Shown one piece after another: positions 26,877-36,450 of a stretch of 64,000 nt of DNA (position 1 is the stretch's first letter; every line of letters starts with the position of its first letter). Location: positions 62,001 to 126,000 of the forward strand of contig WGMC01000013.1 of assembly GCA_016125265.1 (NCBI GenBank), written 5' to 3'. Source of the stretch: Planctomycetaceae bacterium (lineage in GTDB: Bacteria; Planctomycetota; UBA1135; GCA-002686595). The notes beneath the pieces are model-generated. The model was not told the DNA's origin and made no database searches. It saw only the letters and a list, made by a program, of their open reading frames with translations. The translations under genes and the position numbers were made by a program.

Positions 26877-28198
26877 AACGCCGCCAAGCTCTTCTGACCC
26901 TCGGACTGCTGTGCGCGCCGGGCTTCCTCGCCTGCGCCGCCGCTCCCGCCGTGTCCCCCGCCCTCGCCCCCACCGTGCAAGGCGCGCGCCCCGCGCTGCC
27001 GCAGGGGTCGATCGCCGTGCGCGCCGAGCGCCTCTACACCATGGCCGGTCCCGTGATCGAGGACGGCATCGTGTGGATCGAAGCGGGCAAGATCCGCGCG
27101 GTCGGACCGGCCGCGTCCGTGTCGCTGCCGGAGGGCATTTCGCTCTTGCGCGCGAAGGTCGCCACACCGGGCCTGGTCGACGCGCACGCGGTGGTCGGCC
27201 TCGCCGGTTGGCTCAACGTGGACGCCGACAAGGACGAGCTCGACGGCGGCGGCCCGGTGCAGCCGGAGCTGCGCGCGCTCGACGCCTACAATGCGAAGGA
27301 ACCACTGGTGCAGTGGGTGCGCTCGTTCGGCGTGACGACGGTGCACACGGGCCACGCCCCCGGCGCGCTGATCAGCGGGCAGACGCTGATCGTCAAGACC
27401 CGCGGCGACACGGTCGAACAGGCGGTGCTCGAACCCACGGTGATGGTCACCGCGTCCCTCGGAGACGGCGCGCGGGGCGGCTCGGGTGCACCGGGTTCGC
27501 GTGCGAAGGCCGCGGCCGTGCTGCGCCAGGAACTCCACGGCGCGAAGTCGTGGATGGAGCAGCGCGAGCGCGACGCCGCCAAGGAACCCGAGGAGGGCAA
27601 GGACGCACCCCCGGAACCCGCCCGCGACCTGCGCAAGGAAGCGCTCGTGCGTGTGCTGAAGGGCGAGCTGCCGCTGCTGCTGACGGCCCACCGGGCCCAC
27701 GACCTGATGACCGCGCTCCGGATCGCCGAGGAGTTCCCTGGCCTGAAGCTGGTGCTGGACGGCGCGAGCGAGGCGCCGCTCGTGCTCGACGCGCTCGTGG
27801 CGGCCAAGGTTCCCGTCGTCGTGCACCCCTCGATGCAACGCACGGGCGGCGAGGCCGCGTCCCTCTCGTTCACCACCGCGCAGCTCCTCCTCGAGGCGGG
27901 TGTGCCCGTGGCCCTGCAGTCGGGTTACGAGGACTACGTGCCGCGCACCCGCGTGGTGCTGTTCGAAGCGGCGATCGCCGCGCGCCACGGCCTCCCGTTC
28001 GAGCGCGCCCTCGGCCTCGTGACCAAGGACGCGGCGCAACTGCTCGGCATCTTCGACCGCGTGGGCTCACTCGAAGTGGGCAAACACGGCGACGTGGCGC
28101 TCTACGACGGCGACCCCTTCGAGTACACGACGCACTGCACCGCGGTGGTGATCGAAGGCGAATCGTTCCCGGGCGAACAGCCGAAACTGGTGCGCTGA
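26873..28198 (+). CDS. Degenerate amidohydrolase paralog, predicted lipoprotein
   Basis: 441 residues from the ATG at 26873 (ATGA overlap). The signal sequence ends in a lipobox-like GFLAC with Cys21, so membrane anchoring by lipid is likely. It aligns with the upstream protein throughout (VRAERLYTMAGPVIEDGIVW, GHAPGALISGQT, GSLEVGKHGDVALYDGDPF), but the metal ligands are lost: the H-x-H motif is AHAVV (His105, then Val107), the HHHTH block is LLTAHRAHD, the His pair is LDGASEA and the terminal Asp region is LQSGYED. It is probably not a hydrolase. A scaffolding, regulatory or substrate-binding role for the active partner is inferred from coupling. Confidence 0.85.
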   Translation: MKRRQALLTLGLLCAPGFLACAAAPAVSPALAPTVQGARPALPQGSIAVRAERLYTMAGPVIEDGIVWIEAGKIRAVGPAASVSLPEGISLLRAKVATPGLVDAHAVVGLAGWLNVDADKDELDGGGPVQPELRALDAYNAKEPLVQWVRSFGVTTVHTGHAPGALISGQTLIVKTRGDTVEQAVLEPTVMVTASLGDGARGGSGAPGSRAKAAAVLRQELHGAKSWMEQRERDAAKEPEEGKDAPPEPARDLRKEALVRVLKGELPLLLTAHRAHDLMTALRIAEEFPGLKLVLDGASEAPLVLDALVAAKVPVVVHPSMQRTGGEAASLSFTTAQLLLEAGVPVALQSGYEDYVPRTRVVLFEAAIAARHGLPFERALGLVTKDAAQLLGIFDRVGSLEVGKHGDVALYDGDPFEYTTHCTAVVIEGESFPGEQPKLVR

Positions 28199-28209
28199 GA
28201 GGCAACACT

Positions 28210-28258
28210 CGCGCCCGGTCGAACGGCGGGCGCGGGTGCGCCCGCAGCCAGGCGCACC
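28210..28258. terminator. Overlapping hairpins between convergent genes
   Basis: CGCGCCC (28210-28216) pairs with GGGCGCG (28228-28234), and GGTGCGCC (28235-28242) pairs perfectly with GGCGCACC (28251-28258). It lies between the stops at 28198 (+) and 28273 (-). Probably a bidirectional terminator, though without a T-tract. Confidence 0.45.
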
Positions 28259-28272
28259 CTGGAGCCTCGGAT

Positions 28273-29562
28273 TCAGAAGCTGGCGTCGAGCAGCGCCACT
28301 TGGGTCGCCGAACCGAGCACGGCCTCGAGCGTCGGGGAGACAAAAAGGCCCTGCACCGGGAACTGGCGGATGTCGACTCCCGGGGGCAGGCTCGGCACCG
28401 TGACCGCGAGCACGGCGGAATCCGTCGCCAACGTGCCGGCGAACACGAACGGAACCACGGGATCCACGAGTAGCAGGCCCCCCACGCCGGGCAGCGGACT
28501 GGAGCTGAGGCCGATGCCGAGCAACAGGAAACCGAGGTCGCCCTGGGAGCCTCCGAGGACGAAGCGCAACACGTCGCCTTCGCGCACCAGCGTCGGGGCC
28601 GAGACCGACCGCGCAGCGCCGGGCTCGAACACGAGCGCCACCAAATCGCCCTCGAGAAGCGTCCCGGTCGCGCCCTGGTTCAGGGGGCACAGTTCGTCGA
28701 GGTTGATGCCCCCGACCCCGAACTCGGTCTTGCAGTCGCGCAGGGTCGTCGGGGTGGTCGGGGCGAGCACACCCGCGGAGAGATCGAGCACGACCCCCCC
28801 GTTGCCTCCCGAGTCGCAGCCCTCGCTGATCGTGTCGCCGCCGTCGCCGGAGACGAGCCGCGTGCCCGCAACGTAGACGCGCTCACAACCCACCGCGGCG
28901 AGGGCAGAACCGCCGATTCCCCCCAGGCTGAAGTCGAGCCCACTTCCGAAGCCGCCCTGTCCACCGACCAACTCGGAGTCGAACACGAGGATCTCACCGC
29001 AGTTCTTCGCAGCGATCCCCGCGCCGCCGGATTGGCCGATGATGGAACTGGATTGGCCTCGGGCGCCGACCAGGGTGGAGCGCACGACGAACAACCGCGT
29101 GACACCCTCGGCCTGCACCTTGTCCCCAGGATTCGAAGGATTGCTCGGCGCGCTGGGATGGAGGAGGTTGCAGTCCTCGACCCAGATCGTCCCCGCGCAG
29201 TTCTGGAACTCCCACTCCGAACCCCACCCGCCGCTCGTTTCGATGTCGGGATCGTCCTCTGCACCGCGCAGCACGAAGCTCTGCCCCGCGCCGAGATTGC
29301 TGACGACCACCCGGCCGCTCGGTTCGATCGCAAAGCGGGTCTTCGACTCGGCGAGGATCGACAGGCCTTTCCCGTTGACCGCGAATCCGTCGTACGTCGC
29401 TGGCCGGACGATCACGATGTCGCCGTCGACGGCCGCGTCGACCGCGGCCTGGATGGTGGCGAAGTCCGCCCCTGGCCCGAGGGCCTTGTCGACGACGAGG
29501 ACATCGGCGCGGGCGGGGATGGCGGAAAGCAGGGCGAACAGCGTCCAGGCAGGATGGACCAT
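28273..29562 (-). CDS. Secreted right-handed beta-helix protein
   Basis: 429 residues from the ATG at 29562, which starts an export signal (MVHPAWTLFALLSAIPARA); the 32 upstream codons do not fit one. The N-terminal pattern DFATIQAAVDAAVDGDIVIV with ATYDGFAVNGKGLSIL is the standard opening of pectate-lyase-like beta-helix proteins, and repeated short coils (VRSTLVG, VFDSELVG, VAGTRLVSG) follow. The C-terminal ~120 residues are a separate beta domain resembling the tails of the other secreted proteins in this window. No lyase catalytic residues can be assigned, so binding or structural roles are equally possible. Confidence 0.8.
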   Translation of the reverse strand: MVHPAWTLFALLSAIPARADVLVVDKALGPGADFATIQAAVDAAVDGDIVIVRPATYDGFAVNGKGLSILAESKTRFAIEPSGRVVVSNLGAGQSFVLRGAEDDPDIETSGGWGSEWEFQNCAGTIWVEDCNLLHPSAPSNPSNPGDKVQAEGVTRLFVVRSTLVGARGQSSSIIGQSGGAGIAAKNCGEILVFDSELVGGQGGFGSGLDFSLGGIGGSALAAVGCERVYVAGTRLVSGDGGDTISEGCDSGGNGGVVLDLSAGVLAPTTPTTLRDCKTEFGVGGINLDELCPLNQGATGTLLEGDLVALVFEPGAARSVSAPTLVREGDVLRFVLGGSQGDLGFLLLGIGLSSSPLPGVGGLLLVDPVVPFVFAGTLATDSAVLAVTVPSLPPGVDIRQFPVQGLFVSPTLEAVLGSATQVALLDASF

Positions 29563-29738
29563 GGTGACTCGGGGTCGGGGGTTCGTTGCGGCGAGGCGTG
29601 ACGAGTGAGCCTTTCGGCGCGCCCCGACCCTACGAGGGGTCCGACGATCTTGTGTCACCGAGTTGTTTCGCCCTTGGCCGGCGGCCCCGTCGGGGTCCGC
29701 CGGCCGTGGGCACTCGGGCCCGGAAGGCCGGCCAAGCG

Positions 29739-31253
29739 TCAGCGCAACGCCACCGCGGCGCCCGGTGCGCCGCCCCCGATCGGAGTCGCGTCGAAGCGGG
29801 TCGACGCGCGGGCCGCGGCGACGGGCTCGTCGGTGGGCGGCTCCTCGGGGCCGAAGCCGCCGCCCAGGGCGCGGTAGAGCTGGATCAGGTGGCCCGTGAC
29901 GGCGGCGTCGCTCGTTGCGAGTTCGTCCTCCAGACCAGCGACCGTGCGTTCCGAATCCAGCACCGTTTGGAAGTCGCTGATGCCCTCTTGGTACTGCGTC
30001 TGCGCGAGTTCGACGGCGCGGCGCGCTTGGTTCGCGGCGCGCTCCAGGGCCCCGCGGCGCGCCTGCTCGCGCACGAAGCTGGTCATCGCGTTCTCGGCCT
30101 CTTCGATCGCCAGGAGCACGGTGCGCTCCCAGTTCACGAGCGCCGCTTCGCTGCGCGCCTCTTGCGCCGCGACCCGCTGGCGGAGGCGGCCACCGTCGAA
30201 CAGGTTCCAGCGCACGGACGGGCCGATGCCGAGCACGCGGCTGTCGCTCTCGAAGAGGTCCTCGATTCCGTCGGACGCGAGGCCCAGTGTGCCGAGCAGG
30301 GTGAGTCGCGGGTAGCGGTCGCCCTCGGCGACACCGATGCGCGCCACCTCGGCGCCGTAGCGGCGTTCGGCCGCGCGCACGTCGGGGCGGCGGCGCAAGA
30401 GGTCCGCGGGCACACCGACGACCACCTCCAGGGGCGCCGGCGGTAGCGCCCGCTCACCGCTGAGTTCGCCGTCGAGGGAACCCGGCGGAAGCCCGAGCAG
30501 CACGGCCAAACGGTGCGTCGCGGCGCGGGCACCGGCCTCGAGGGCCGGGACACGCGAGCGGGTGCTTTCGACGTTGGTCGCGGCTTGCGCCACGTCTCGC
30601 TCCCCCACCAAGCCCGCGTCCTGGCGCGCGCGGACGAGGCGCAGTGTGTCCACCTGCAACTCGACGTTGGTGCGCGCGACGGCGAGGCGCCGCTCGAACG
30701 AGACGAGGTCCACGTACGCCTGGGCCACCTCGGCGACGAGCGCCACCGCAACGGCGCGCAGGTCCTCTTGACTCGCCGCAAGGTCGCCATCCGCGGCTTC
30801 GACGGAGCGCCGCACCCGCCCCCAGAGGTCCAGTTCCCACGCGGCGTCGAGCCCGAGGGAGTGGATGTCCGTGGAAGAGCTGAACGCGCCGAAGGGCGTG
30901 TTCTCGCTCTCCTCGCGGTGCTCGTAGTCGGCGCGCGCATCCAGACTGGGCCAACGCTCGCCTCGGGCAACGCCGCGCAGCGCGCGTGCCTCCTCCAAGC
31001 GCAGGAACGCCTCGCGCAGGTCGTGGTTGCGCAGCAGCGCCCGCTCGACCAACTCGGAGAGTTTGGGATCGCCGAGGCGCTCCCACCAGGCGATGTGGTC
31101 GGCATTCCCGGCCTGCAAACCGGGCGCGGAAACTTCGCTCCAAGCGTCCCCCACCGCCAAGGTGGGCGCCTGGTAGTCCGGCCCGACGCTGCACGCGCTG
31201 AGGAAGGCGGCCATCACCAGCGCCGGCAGGAAGTTGAGTTGTTGCGGTTTCAT
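29739..31253 (-). CDS. RND efflux outer-membrane factor (NodT-type lipoprotein)
   Basis: 504 residues from the ATG at 31253, overlapping the permease stop by one base (TGATG). A lipobox occurs at MAAFLSACSVGPDYQAP, the classic NodT/OprM start. Other family signs are WWERLGDPKLSELVERAL, LDAAWELDLWGRVRRS, VPADLLRRRPDVRAAERRY and VRWNLFDGGRLRQRV. It forms the trimeric outer-membrane channel-tunnel of the tripartite pump encoded by the operon (fusion protein, permease, channel). A ~40-residue Ala/Gly/Pro-rich tail follows the last helix. Confidence 0.93.
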   Translation of the reverse strand: MKPQQLNFLPALVMAAFLSACSVGPDYQAPTLAVGDAWSEVSAPGLQAGNADHIAWWERLGDPKLSELVERALLRNHDLREAFLRLEEARALRGVARGERWPSLDARADYEHREESENTPFGAFSSSTDIHSLGLDAAWELDLWGRVRRSVEAADGDLAASQEDLRAVAVALVAEVAQAYVDLVSFERRLAVARTNVELQVDTLRLVRARQDAGLVGERDVAQAATNVESTRSRVPALEAGARAATHRLAVLLGLPPGSLDGELSGERALPPAPLEVVVGVPADLLRRRPDVRAAERRYGAEVARIGVAEGDRYPRLTLLGTLGLASDGIEDLFESDSRVLGIGPSVRWNLFDGGRLRQRVAAQEARSEAALVNWERTVLLAIEEAENAMTSFVREQARRGALERAANQARRAVELAQTQYQEGISDFQTVLDSERTVAGLEDELATSDAAVTGHLIQLYRALGGGFGPEEPPTDEPVAAARASTRFDATPIGGGAPGAAVALR

Positions 31254-34200
31254 CAGGCGAACTCCAAGGTGCGGGAGGACGGGATGGCGGGGGCCGGGGA
31301 CGGGACGTCGAACTCTTCTTCCTCGTCGCTCTTCTTGCGGTGGTCCGCGGCGATCAGCGAGTAGAAGACGGGCACCACGAACAGGGTGAAGAGCGTGCCG
31401 ACGGCCATGCCGGCCACCAGCACGATGCCGATGCTGTTGCGGGCTTCGGCGCCAGGCCCTGTGACGAGCACCAGCGGGAAGTGGCCGAAGATCGTCGCCG
31501 CCGAGGTCATCAACACCGGCCGCAGACGCGTGGCCGCGGCCTCGCGCAGGGCCTGCATCTTGTGCAGACCTTGCTCCTGCAGGGTGTTGGCGAACTCGAC
31601 GATCAGGATGCCGTTCTTGGCGATCAATCCGACCAACGTGATCAAACCAACTTGGCTGTAGACGTTGATGGTCGTCAGGTCGAGGAACGTGAAGAGCAGC
31701 GCGCCGCTGATCGCGAGCGGCACCGAACCGCCCAGCACGATCAAGGGATCGCGGAAACTCTTGAACTGGGCGGAGAGCACCAGGTAGACGAGTACGATCG
31801 CGAAACCGAGCGTGACGACCAGCGCCGAACCCTCGCGCCGGATCTGGCGCGATTCGCCGGCGTAATCGATGTGCACGCCGGGACCGGCCACGGCGCGGGC
31901 GGCGTTTTCGAGCACCGCGAGGCCCTCCTCCTTTGTCACCCCCGGCTGCACTCCGCCGAAGATCTTGACGGCGTTCTGTTGCTGGAAGCGGTTCAGGGTG
32001 CGCGGCACCGTGGTCGATTCGATGCGCGTGAAGCTGGAGACGGGCACCAACTCGCCGCCGGGGCCCTTGATCTTGAGATCGAGGAGCGGCCCTAGCGTGG
32101 CGCGGCCCTCGTCGCCGATCTGCGGGATGACCTTGTAGCTGCGGTCGAAGTGGTTGAAGCGGTTCACGTAGCCGCCGCCGAGCAGCGTGCCCAGCTCGCG
32201 CCCCACACTCGCGAGGTCGAGCCCCAGGTCCGCGACCCGCTCCCTGTCGACGACCACCCGCGCTTCGGGGCGGTCGATCTTCAGGTCCGTATCGACGTAG
32301 AGGAACTTGCCACTGCCCCATCCGGCGCCGACGACGGCCATGGTGGTTTCGAGCAGCTCTTCCACGGGCTTGTCGCTCTGCAGCACCAGTTCGACGTCGA
32401 ACTGGCCCGGCGTGGGGAGCGGCGGGTCGAGGCGCGGGAACACACGCAGGCCGGGGACTTGGCTGACCGCACCCCACACCTCGCCGTACATCTCCTCAGT
32501 CGAACGCTCGCGCTCGCGCCAGTCCTTCGCGACAAATCCGCCGAAACCGCCCCAGTTGGCCACGAGCGACCACATGAAGCGGTTCTCGGGGAATGCGTTC
32601 ACCGCGGCGACCACCTTCTTCGACTCGGCGTCGACGGACTCGAGGGTCGCGTCCGGCGCGGAATCGAAGAAGAGGCTGATGTGGCTCTGGTCCTCGACGG
32701 GCGCCAACTCGCTGCGCGAGAAGGTGTAGAGCGGCCACGCCGCGACCATCACGATCAACGCCGCCGCGACGATGGCCCAGCGGATCGCCAGGGCACCTTC
32801 GAGCAATCGTTCGTAGACGTGGCGTACGCCGTCGAAGCCGCGGTTGACCAGCTTGGTGAGCCGGCCCTCCTCGCCCCCGGGGCGCACCGCCTTGGCGCTC
32901 ATGATCGGCGACAAGGTCACGGCCACGAAGCCCGACACGAGCACCGCGACCGCCAAGGTGATCGCGAACTCGAGGAACAAGGAGCCCGTCAATCCGCCCT
33001 GGAAACCGATCGGTGTGTACACGGCCGCCAGGGTGATCGTCATGGCGATGATGGGCCCGAACAGCTCGCGCGCGGCGTCCATGGCGGCGCGGATGCGGGA
33101 TTTGCCGAGGCGCACGTGGCGCGCGACGTTCTCGACGACGACGATCGCGTCGTCCACCACGAGGCCCACCGAAAGCACGATCGCGAGGATCGTCAAGAGG
33201 TTGAGGCTGAAACCGAGCAGGCTCATCACCGCCGCGGCTCCGATCAGCGAAACCGGCATGGCGACCAGCGGAACCATCGCCGTGCGCACCGATCCGAGGA
33301 ACAGGTACACCACGAGGCCCACGATCAGGATCGTCTCGACGAGCGTCTTCGAGATCTCGGTCAATGCATCGCGCATGAACACCGTGCCGTCCCAGACGAG
33401 GCGCATCTCGACGTCCTCGGGCAGGGTGGGTTCGAGGCGCTCCATCTCGCGGCGCAGGCCCGCGGCCACGTCGATCTCGTTCGCGCCGACGAGCGGCCAC
33501 ACACCGAGGTAGACGCTGGCCTCGTCGTTGTACTTGGCCACCAAGTTGGCCTCCTCCGCGCCGAGCTCGACCCGGGCCACGTCGGAGAGGCGCACGAGGG
33601 CGCCGTCGGTCTCGGAGACGATCAGGTCCTCGAACTCAGAGACGCTGCGCAGGTCCGTGTCCGCCAGCAGACTGACCTGCACGAGGTTGCCCTTGGTCTG
33701 GCCCACGGCCGCGAGGTAGTTGTTGCGCAGGAGCGCCGCGTAGACGTCGCCCGGCGCCAGGTTCACCGCGGCCAAGCGGTCCGGATCGATCCAGACGCGC
33801 ATGGCGATGGGCCGGCCGCCCTCGTCGTTGGAGACACGCTGCACTCCCTTCAGGGTGGAGAGCTGGGGCTGCACGGTGCGGGAGAGCCAATCGGTCAGCT
33901 CGGCGACACCGCGCTCCTTCGACGTGAACGACAGATAGAACGTCGCGTACGGCCGGTCCGCGCGCTGCACTTGGATCGCGGGCGGTTCCGCCTCCTCGGG
34001 CAGTTCGGAGCGCACCTGGCTGAGCCGCGCGTTGATCTCCGCGAGGGCCGTGGTGGTGCTGTGGTCGAGTTCGAGCCGCACCGTGACGGTGCTGACACCG
34101 CTGCGGCTCGTGGACTCGATGTGGTCCACGCCGCCAATGGCGGAAACCGCGCGCTCGATGGGCGTGGTGAGGAACCCGCGCACCGTTTCGGCGCTCGCGC

Positions 34201-34360
34201 CGGTGTAGACCGTCGTGATGATGACCGAGCTGCTTTCGATCTGCGGGTACTGCTGGACGGGCAAACTGGCGATCGCGCGCCAGCCCACCAGGACCAGGGC
34301 CAGGTTCACGACCAGTGCCAGGACCGGGTGTTTGATGAAGACGTCGGTGAGGGATCGCAT
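31253..34360 (-). CDS. RND efflux permease (AcrB/HAE1 family)
   Basis: 1035 residues, the normal length. Proton-relay Asp403-Asp404 are seen in VGLVVDDAIVVVE. The N-terminus (FIKHPVLALVVNLALVLVG, SLPVQQYPQIESS) and the second half (ALLFTFLDLTTINVYSQVG, GLIAKNGILIVEFAN, TSAATIFGHFPLVL) are typical of hydrophobe/amphiphile exporters. It pumps lipophilic compounds from the inner membrane and periplasm through the channel protein using the proton gradient. It starts 12 bases after the fusion-protein stop and overlaps the channel gene by one base. Substrates cannot be predicted. Confidence 0.95.
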   Translation of the reverse strand: MRSLTDVFIKHPVLALVVNLALVLVGWRAIASLPVQQYPQIESSSVIITTVYTGASAETVRGFLTTPIERAVSAIGGVDHIESTSRSGVSTVTVRLELDHSTTTALAEINARLSQVRSELPEEAEPPAIQVQRADRPYATFYLSFTSKERGVAELTDWLSRTVQPQLSTLKGVQRVSNDEGGRPIAMRVWIDPDRLAAVNLAPGDVYAALLRNNYLAAVGQTKGNLVQVSLLADTDLRSVSEFEDLIVSETDGALVRLSDVARVELGAEEANLVAKYNDEASVYLGVWPLVGANEIDVAAGLRREMERLEPTLPEDVEMRLVWDGTVFMRDALTEISKTLVETILIVGLVVYLFLGSVRTAMVPLVAMPVSLIGAAAVMSLLGFSLNLLTILAIVLSVGLVVDDAIVVVENVARHVRLGKSRIRAAMDAARELFGPIIAMTITLAAVYTPIGFQGGLTGSLFLEFAITLAVAVLVSGFVAVTLSPIMSAKAVRPGGEEGRLTKLVNRGFDGVRHVYERLLEGALAIRWAIVAAALIVMVAAWPLYTFSRSELAPVEDQSHISLFFDSAPDATLESVDAESKKVVAAVNAFPENRFMWSLVANWGGFGGFVAKDWRERERSTEEMYGEVWGAVSQVPGLRVFPRLDPPLPTPGQFDVELVLQSDKPVEELLETTMAVVGAGWGSGKFLYVDTDLKIDRPEARVVVDRERVADLGLDLASVGRELGTLLGGGYVNRFNHFDRSYKVIPQIGDEGRATLGPLLDLKIKGPGGELVPVSSFTRIESTTVPRTLNRFQQQNAVKIFGGVQPGVTKEEGLAVLENAARAVAGPGVHIDYAGESRQIRREGSALVVTLGFAIVLVYLVLSAQFKSFRDPLIVLGGSVPLAISGALLFTFLDLTTINVYSQVGLITLVGLIAKNGILIVEFANTLQEQGLHKMQALREAAATRLRPVLMTSAATIFGHFPLVLVTGPGAEARNSIGIVLVAGMAVGTLFTLFVVPVFYSLIAADHRKKSDEEEEFDVPSPAPAIPSSRTLEFA

Positions 34361-34372
34361 GGTCCGTGTCCG

Positions 34373-35539
34373 TCAGTTGTGGGCCAGGGGGGAGACCGTG
34401 TCGCCTTCGGGTGCGGACGGTGCTTGCGCGGCCTGATCGGCGCCCGCGATCGACACGCGCATGCCTTCGGCCAGCTTGAAGGAGCCCGAAGCGGCGACTC
34501 GTTCGCCCTCGGTCAGACCCTCGAGGATCACCACTTCGTCGCCGAGCATCGGGCCGCTCGTCACACGGCGCATGCGCACACGCTCGAGGCCCGCGTCGTC
34601 GGTGACGACCACGAACACGTGTTCGCCCGAGGGCCCCTTGCGCAGCGCCGAAACCGGTACGACGGGCAGGGGCCGGCGTTCGCCGAGGGGCACACGCACC
34701 CGCACGGAACCACCGGGCGCGGGGTGCGCGGCGGATTCGAGGCGCGCGCGCACCAACGTGTTGCGCGTGCGTGTGTCGGTTTCCGCATCGATCGCTTCGA
34801 TGCGCGCGGGGAACGCCTGCGTGGCGTTCTGCGCGAGCACCTCCACGTTGGCCCCCACCACGAGCGCCGCGGCCACGTCCTGGGCCACGTGGAAGTCCAC
34901 GTGCACCGCTTCGTCGACACCTTGCAAGCTGGTCAACACGGTGCCCGCCTCGAGGTACTGGCCGAGGTGCACGTCGACGAGCCCCACCCGGGCGCGGAAC
35001 GGCGCGCGCAGGCGCTTGCGTTCGATCAGCGCGCCGATGCGCACGACCTCGGCCTGGGCCACGTCGAACTCCGCCTGGGCCCGGTCCACGTCGGCCTCGG
35101 ACGCGCCCTGGCTGGTCGCCGCGCGCTGCATCCGGCCGAGCAGGGTTTCCGCCAACCTCGCCCGCGCCTGGGCGGCGGCCAGCTCGGCCTGCTCCACCGA
35201 CACGTCGAGGGAGAGCAGCAGTTCGCCGGCCTCGACTTCGGCGCCGCTCTCGAGGCGGCTCATGTGCACGGTGCCGGCCAGCTCGTTCTGCAGCGTCACC
35301 GAGCGCAGGGCGCGCACGGTGCCGATGGACGTGCTGCTCTTGACGTAGTCGCGCAGGGTCACGGGCACCGCGGCCACCACCTCGACGTACTCGGGTTGGG
35401 AGGTCGCTGCGGCGGCCGAGGCGGCCAGGGCCCCCCGCTTCCAGTCGGCGAGGAACAGGCCCGCGCCGACCACGATCAAGAGGAGCAGAAGCGAGGCGAT
35501 GGTGCGCCCCAGCAGGTGGGACGAGGATTGCGGTTTCAT
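34373..35539 (-). CDS. RND efflux periplasmic adaptor (membrane fusion protein)
   Basis: 388 residues from the ATG at 35539; the longer frame would run through the operator and is rejected. A membrane anchor (about 13-31) precedes the barrel/lipoyl half-motif TLQNELAGTVHMSRLESGAE, an alpha-hairpin (about 105-150, AELAAAQARARLAETLLGRM), the second lipoyl half (IERKRLRAPFRARVG) and the beta-barrel and membrane-proximal domains (VPVSALRKGPSGEHVFVV). First gene of the efflux operon; the operator-like sequence sits 24 bases before its start. Confidence 0.93.
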   Translation of the reverse strand: MKPQSSSHLLGRTIASLLLLLIVVGAGLFLADWKRGALAASAAAATSQPEYVEVVAAVPVTLRDYVKSSTSIGTVRALRSVTLQNELAGTVHMSRLESGAEVEAGELLLSLDVSVEQAELAAAQARARLAETLLGRMQRAATSQGASEADVDRAQAEFDVAQAEVVRIGALIERKRLRAPFRARVGLVDVHLGQYLEAGTVLTSLQGVDEAVHVDFHVAQDVAAALVVGANVEVLAQNATQAFPARIEAIDAETDTRTRNTLVRARLESAAHPAPGGSVRVRVPLGERRPLPVVPVSALRKGPSGEHVFVVVTDDAGLERVRMRRVTSGPMLGDEVVILEGLTEGERVAASGSFKLAEGMRVSIAGADQAAQAPSAPEGDTVSPLAHN

Positions 35540-35562
35540 AGCAAGGCGGGATTGAGGGTTCG

Positions 35563-35577
35563 TAGACCGGTCGTCTA
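35563..35577 (-). promoter_or_regulatory. Putative TetR operator before the efflux operon
   Basis: TAGACCGGTCGTCTA: inverted arms TAGAC and GTCTA separated by 5 bases, centred about 31 bases upstream of the adaptor start. The same sequence with one base changed lies before the tetR gene. This is the strongest regulatory signal in the window. Confidence 0.75.
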
Positions 35578-35643
35578 GCAGTGGCGACAGAAGTCCAGGC
35601 GGACTGCCAGCGCGATGGGCTTTTTTCTTGGGGGGCGGCAAGG

Positions 35644-35661
35644 GCCCGGCCGCGGCCGGGC
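35644..35661 (-). terminator. 18-bp G+C palindrome after tetR
   Basis: GCCCGGCCGCGGCCGGGC is a perfect palindrome between the tetR stop (35757) and the efflux promoter. As a hairpin it could end tetR transcription before the efflux promoter. No T-tract follows on the minus strand. Confidence 0.3.
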
Positions 35662-35756
35662 GGGGTGTTGCGAGAGGCGCCGGAGCGGCGTGGGCTCCGT
35701 TCAGGCCTCCGGCGAAGGCGCGCTGCGCCGAGAGGGGCGAGTTGCGGGAGTTCGGG

Positions 35757-36440
35757 TCAGGAGGGTTGGCCGAGCAGGCTGTCGAAAACGAAGCCGAGGA
35801 AGTCGTCGAGCGGCTGCACGCTGCGGTCGATCTGCATGCGGATCGCCGCACCCTCCCACATCATCACCAGCACGTTGGCCAGGCGGTCCGCGTCGTGGCG
35901 GCGGTCGATCTCGTCGGCTGCCTGCCCCTCGCGGATCACCTGCGCGATGATCGCGCTCCACTGCTGGTACACACAACGGACCGCGGCGTGCACCGGCTCG
36001 CTCAAACTGGCCGTTTCGAGGGCCAACTTGGGAATGATGCATTCGACGGTTGCGCCGCTGTTCGCGCACTCCTCGCGCGTTTCCTCGAAGATCGCGCGCA
36101 GGCGCTGCACGGCGGTGCGCTTCCTGTCGGAGAGGTGCGCGCGCAGTGACTCCAGGTACTCGTCGCGGGCGCGTTCGATCAGGGCCACTCCAAACTCCTC
36201 CTTCGAGGCGAAGTAGTGGTAGAACGAGCCCTTCGGCACACCGGCACGCTGCAGGATCTCGTTCAGCCCCGAGCCGTTGAAACCCTTCGCCCCGATCACC
36301 TCGGCGCCGGCTTCCAGGATGCGGTCCCGGGTGCAGAGGTCCTTCGGGGCGGACTCGCGGACGGAGCCCTCTGCCACGGCACCGCTCTGGCTGTCGACGG
36401 CGTCGCGGGGTTCGGGGCTCTCGGGCTCGTTGGTGTCCAT
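35757..36440 (-). CDS. TetR/AcrR-family repressor of the efflux operon
   Basis: 227 residues from the ATG at 36440. After a ~35-residue acidic extension the HTH is clear: RDRILEAGAEVIGAKGF, then GLNEILQRAGVPKGSFYHY and FASKEEFGVALI. The ligand domain has one cysteine pair within reach (ECANSGATVECI near 125-135), which would suit sensing of electrophiles as in NemR-type members, but this is speculative. The gene directly precedes the efflux operon on the same strand, and identical operator-like sites lie before both, so it is expected to repress the pump and itself and to release on ligand binding. Confidence 0.92.
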   Translation of the reverse strand: MDTNEPESPEPRDAVDSQSGAVAEGSVRESAPKDLCTRDRILEAGAEVIGAKGFNGSGLNEILQRAGVPKGSFYHYFASKEEFGVALIERARDEYLESLRAHLSDRKRTAVQRLRAIFEETREECANSGATVECIIPKLALETASLSEPVHAAVRCVYQQWSAIIAQVIREGQAADEIDRRHDADRLANVLVMMWEGAAIRMQIDRSVQPLDDFLGFVFDSLLGQPS

Positions 36441-36450
36441 GGGCGAAGAT

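Noticed and set aside
32150-35578. 1142-residue plus-strand open frame
   Set aside because: Lies antisense to the RND permease and adaptor; composition (His/Arg/Asp-rich, no domain) is that of a G+C-rich shadow frame.
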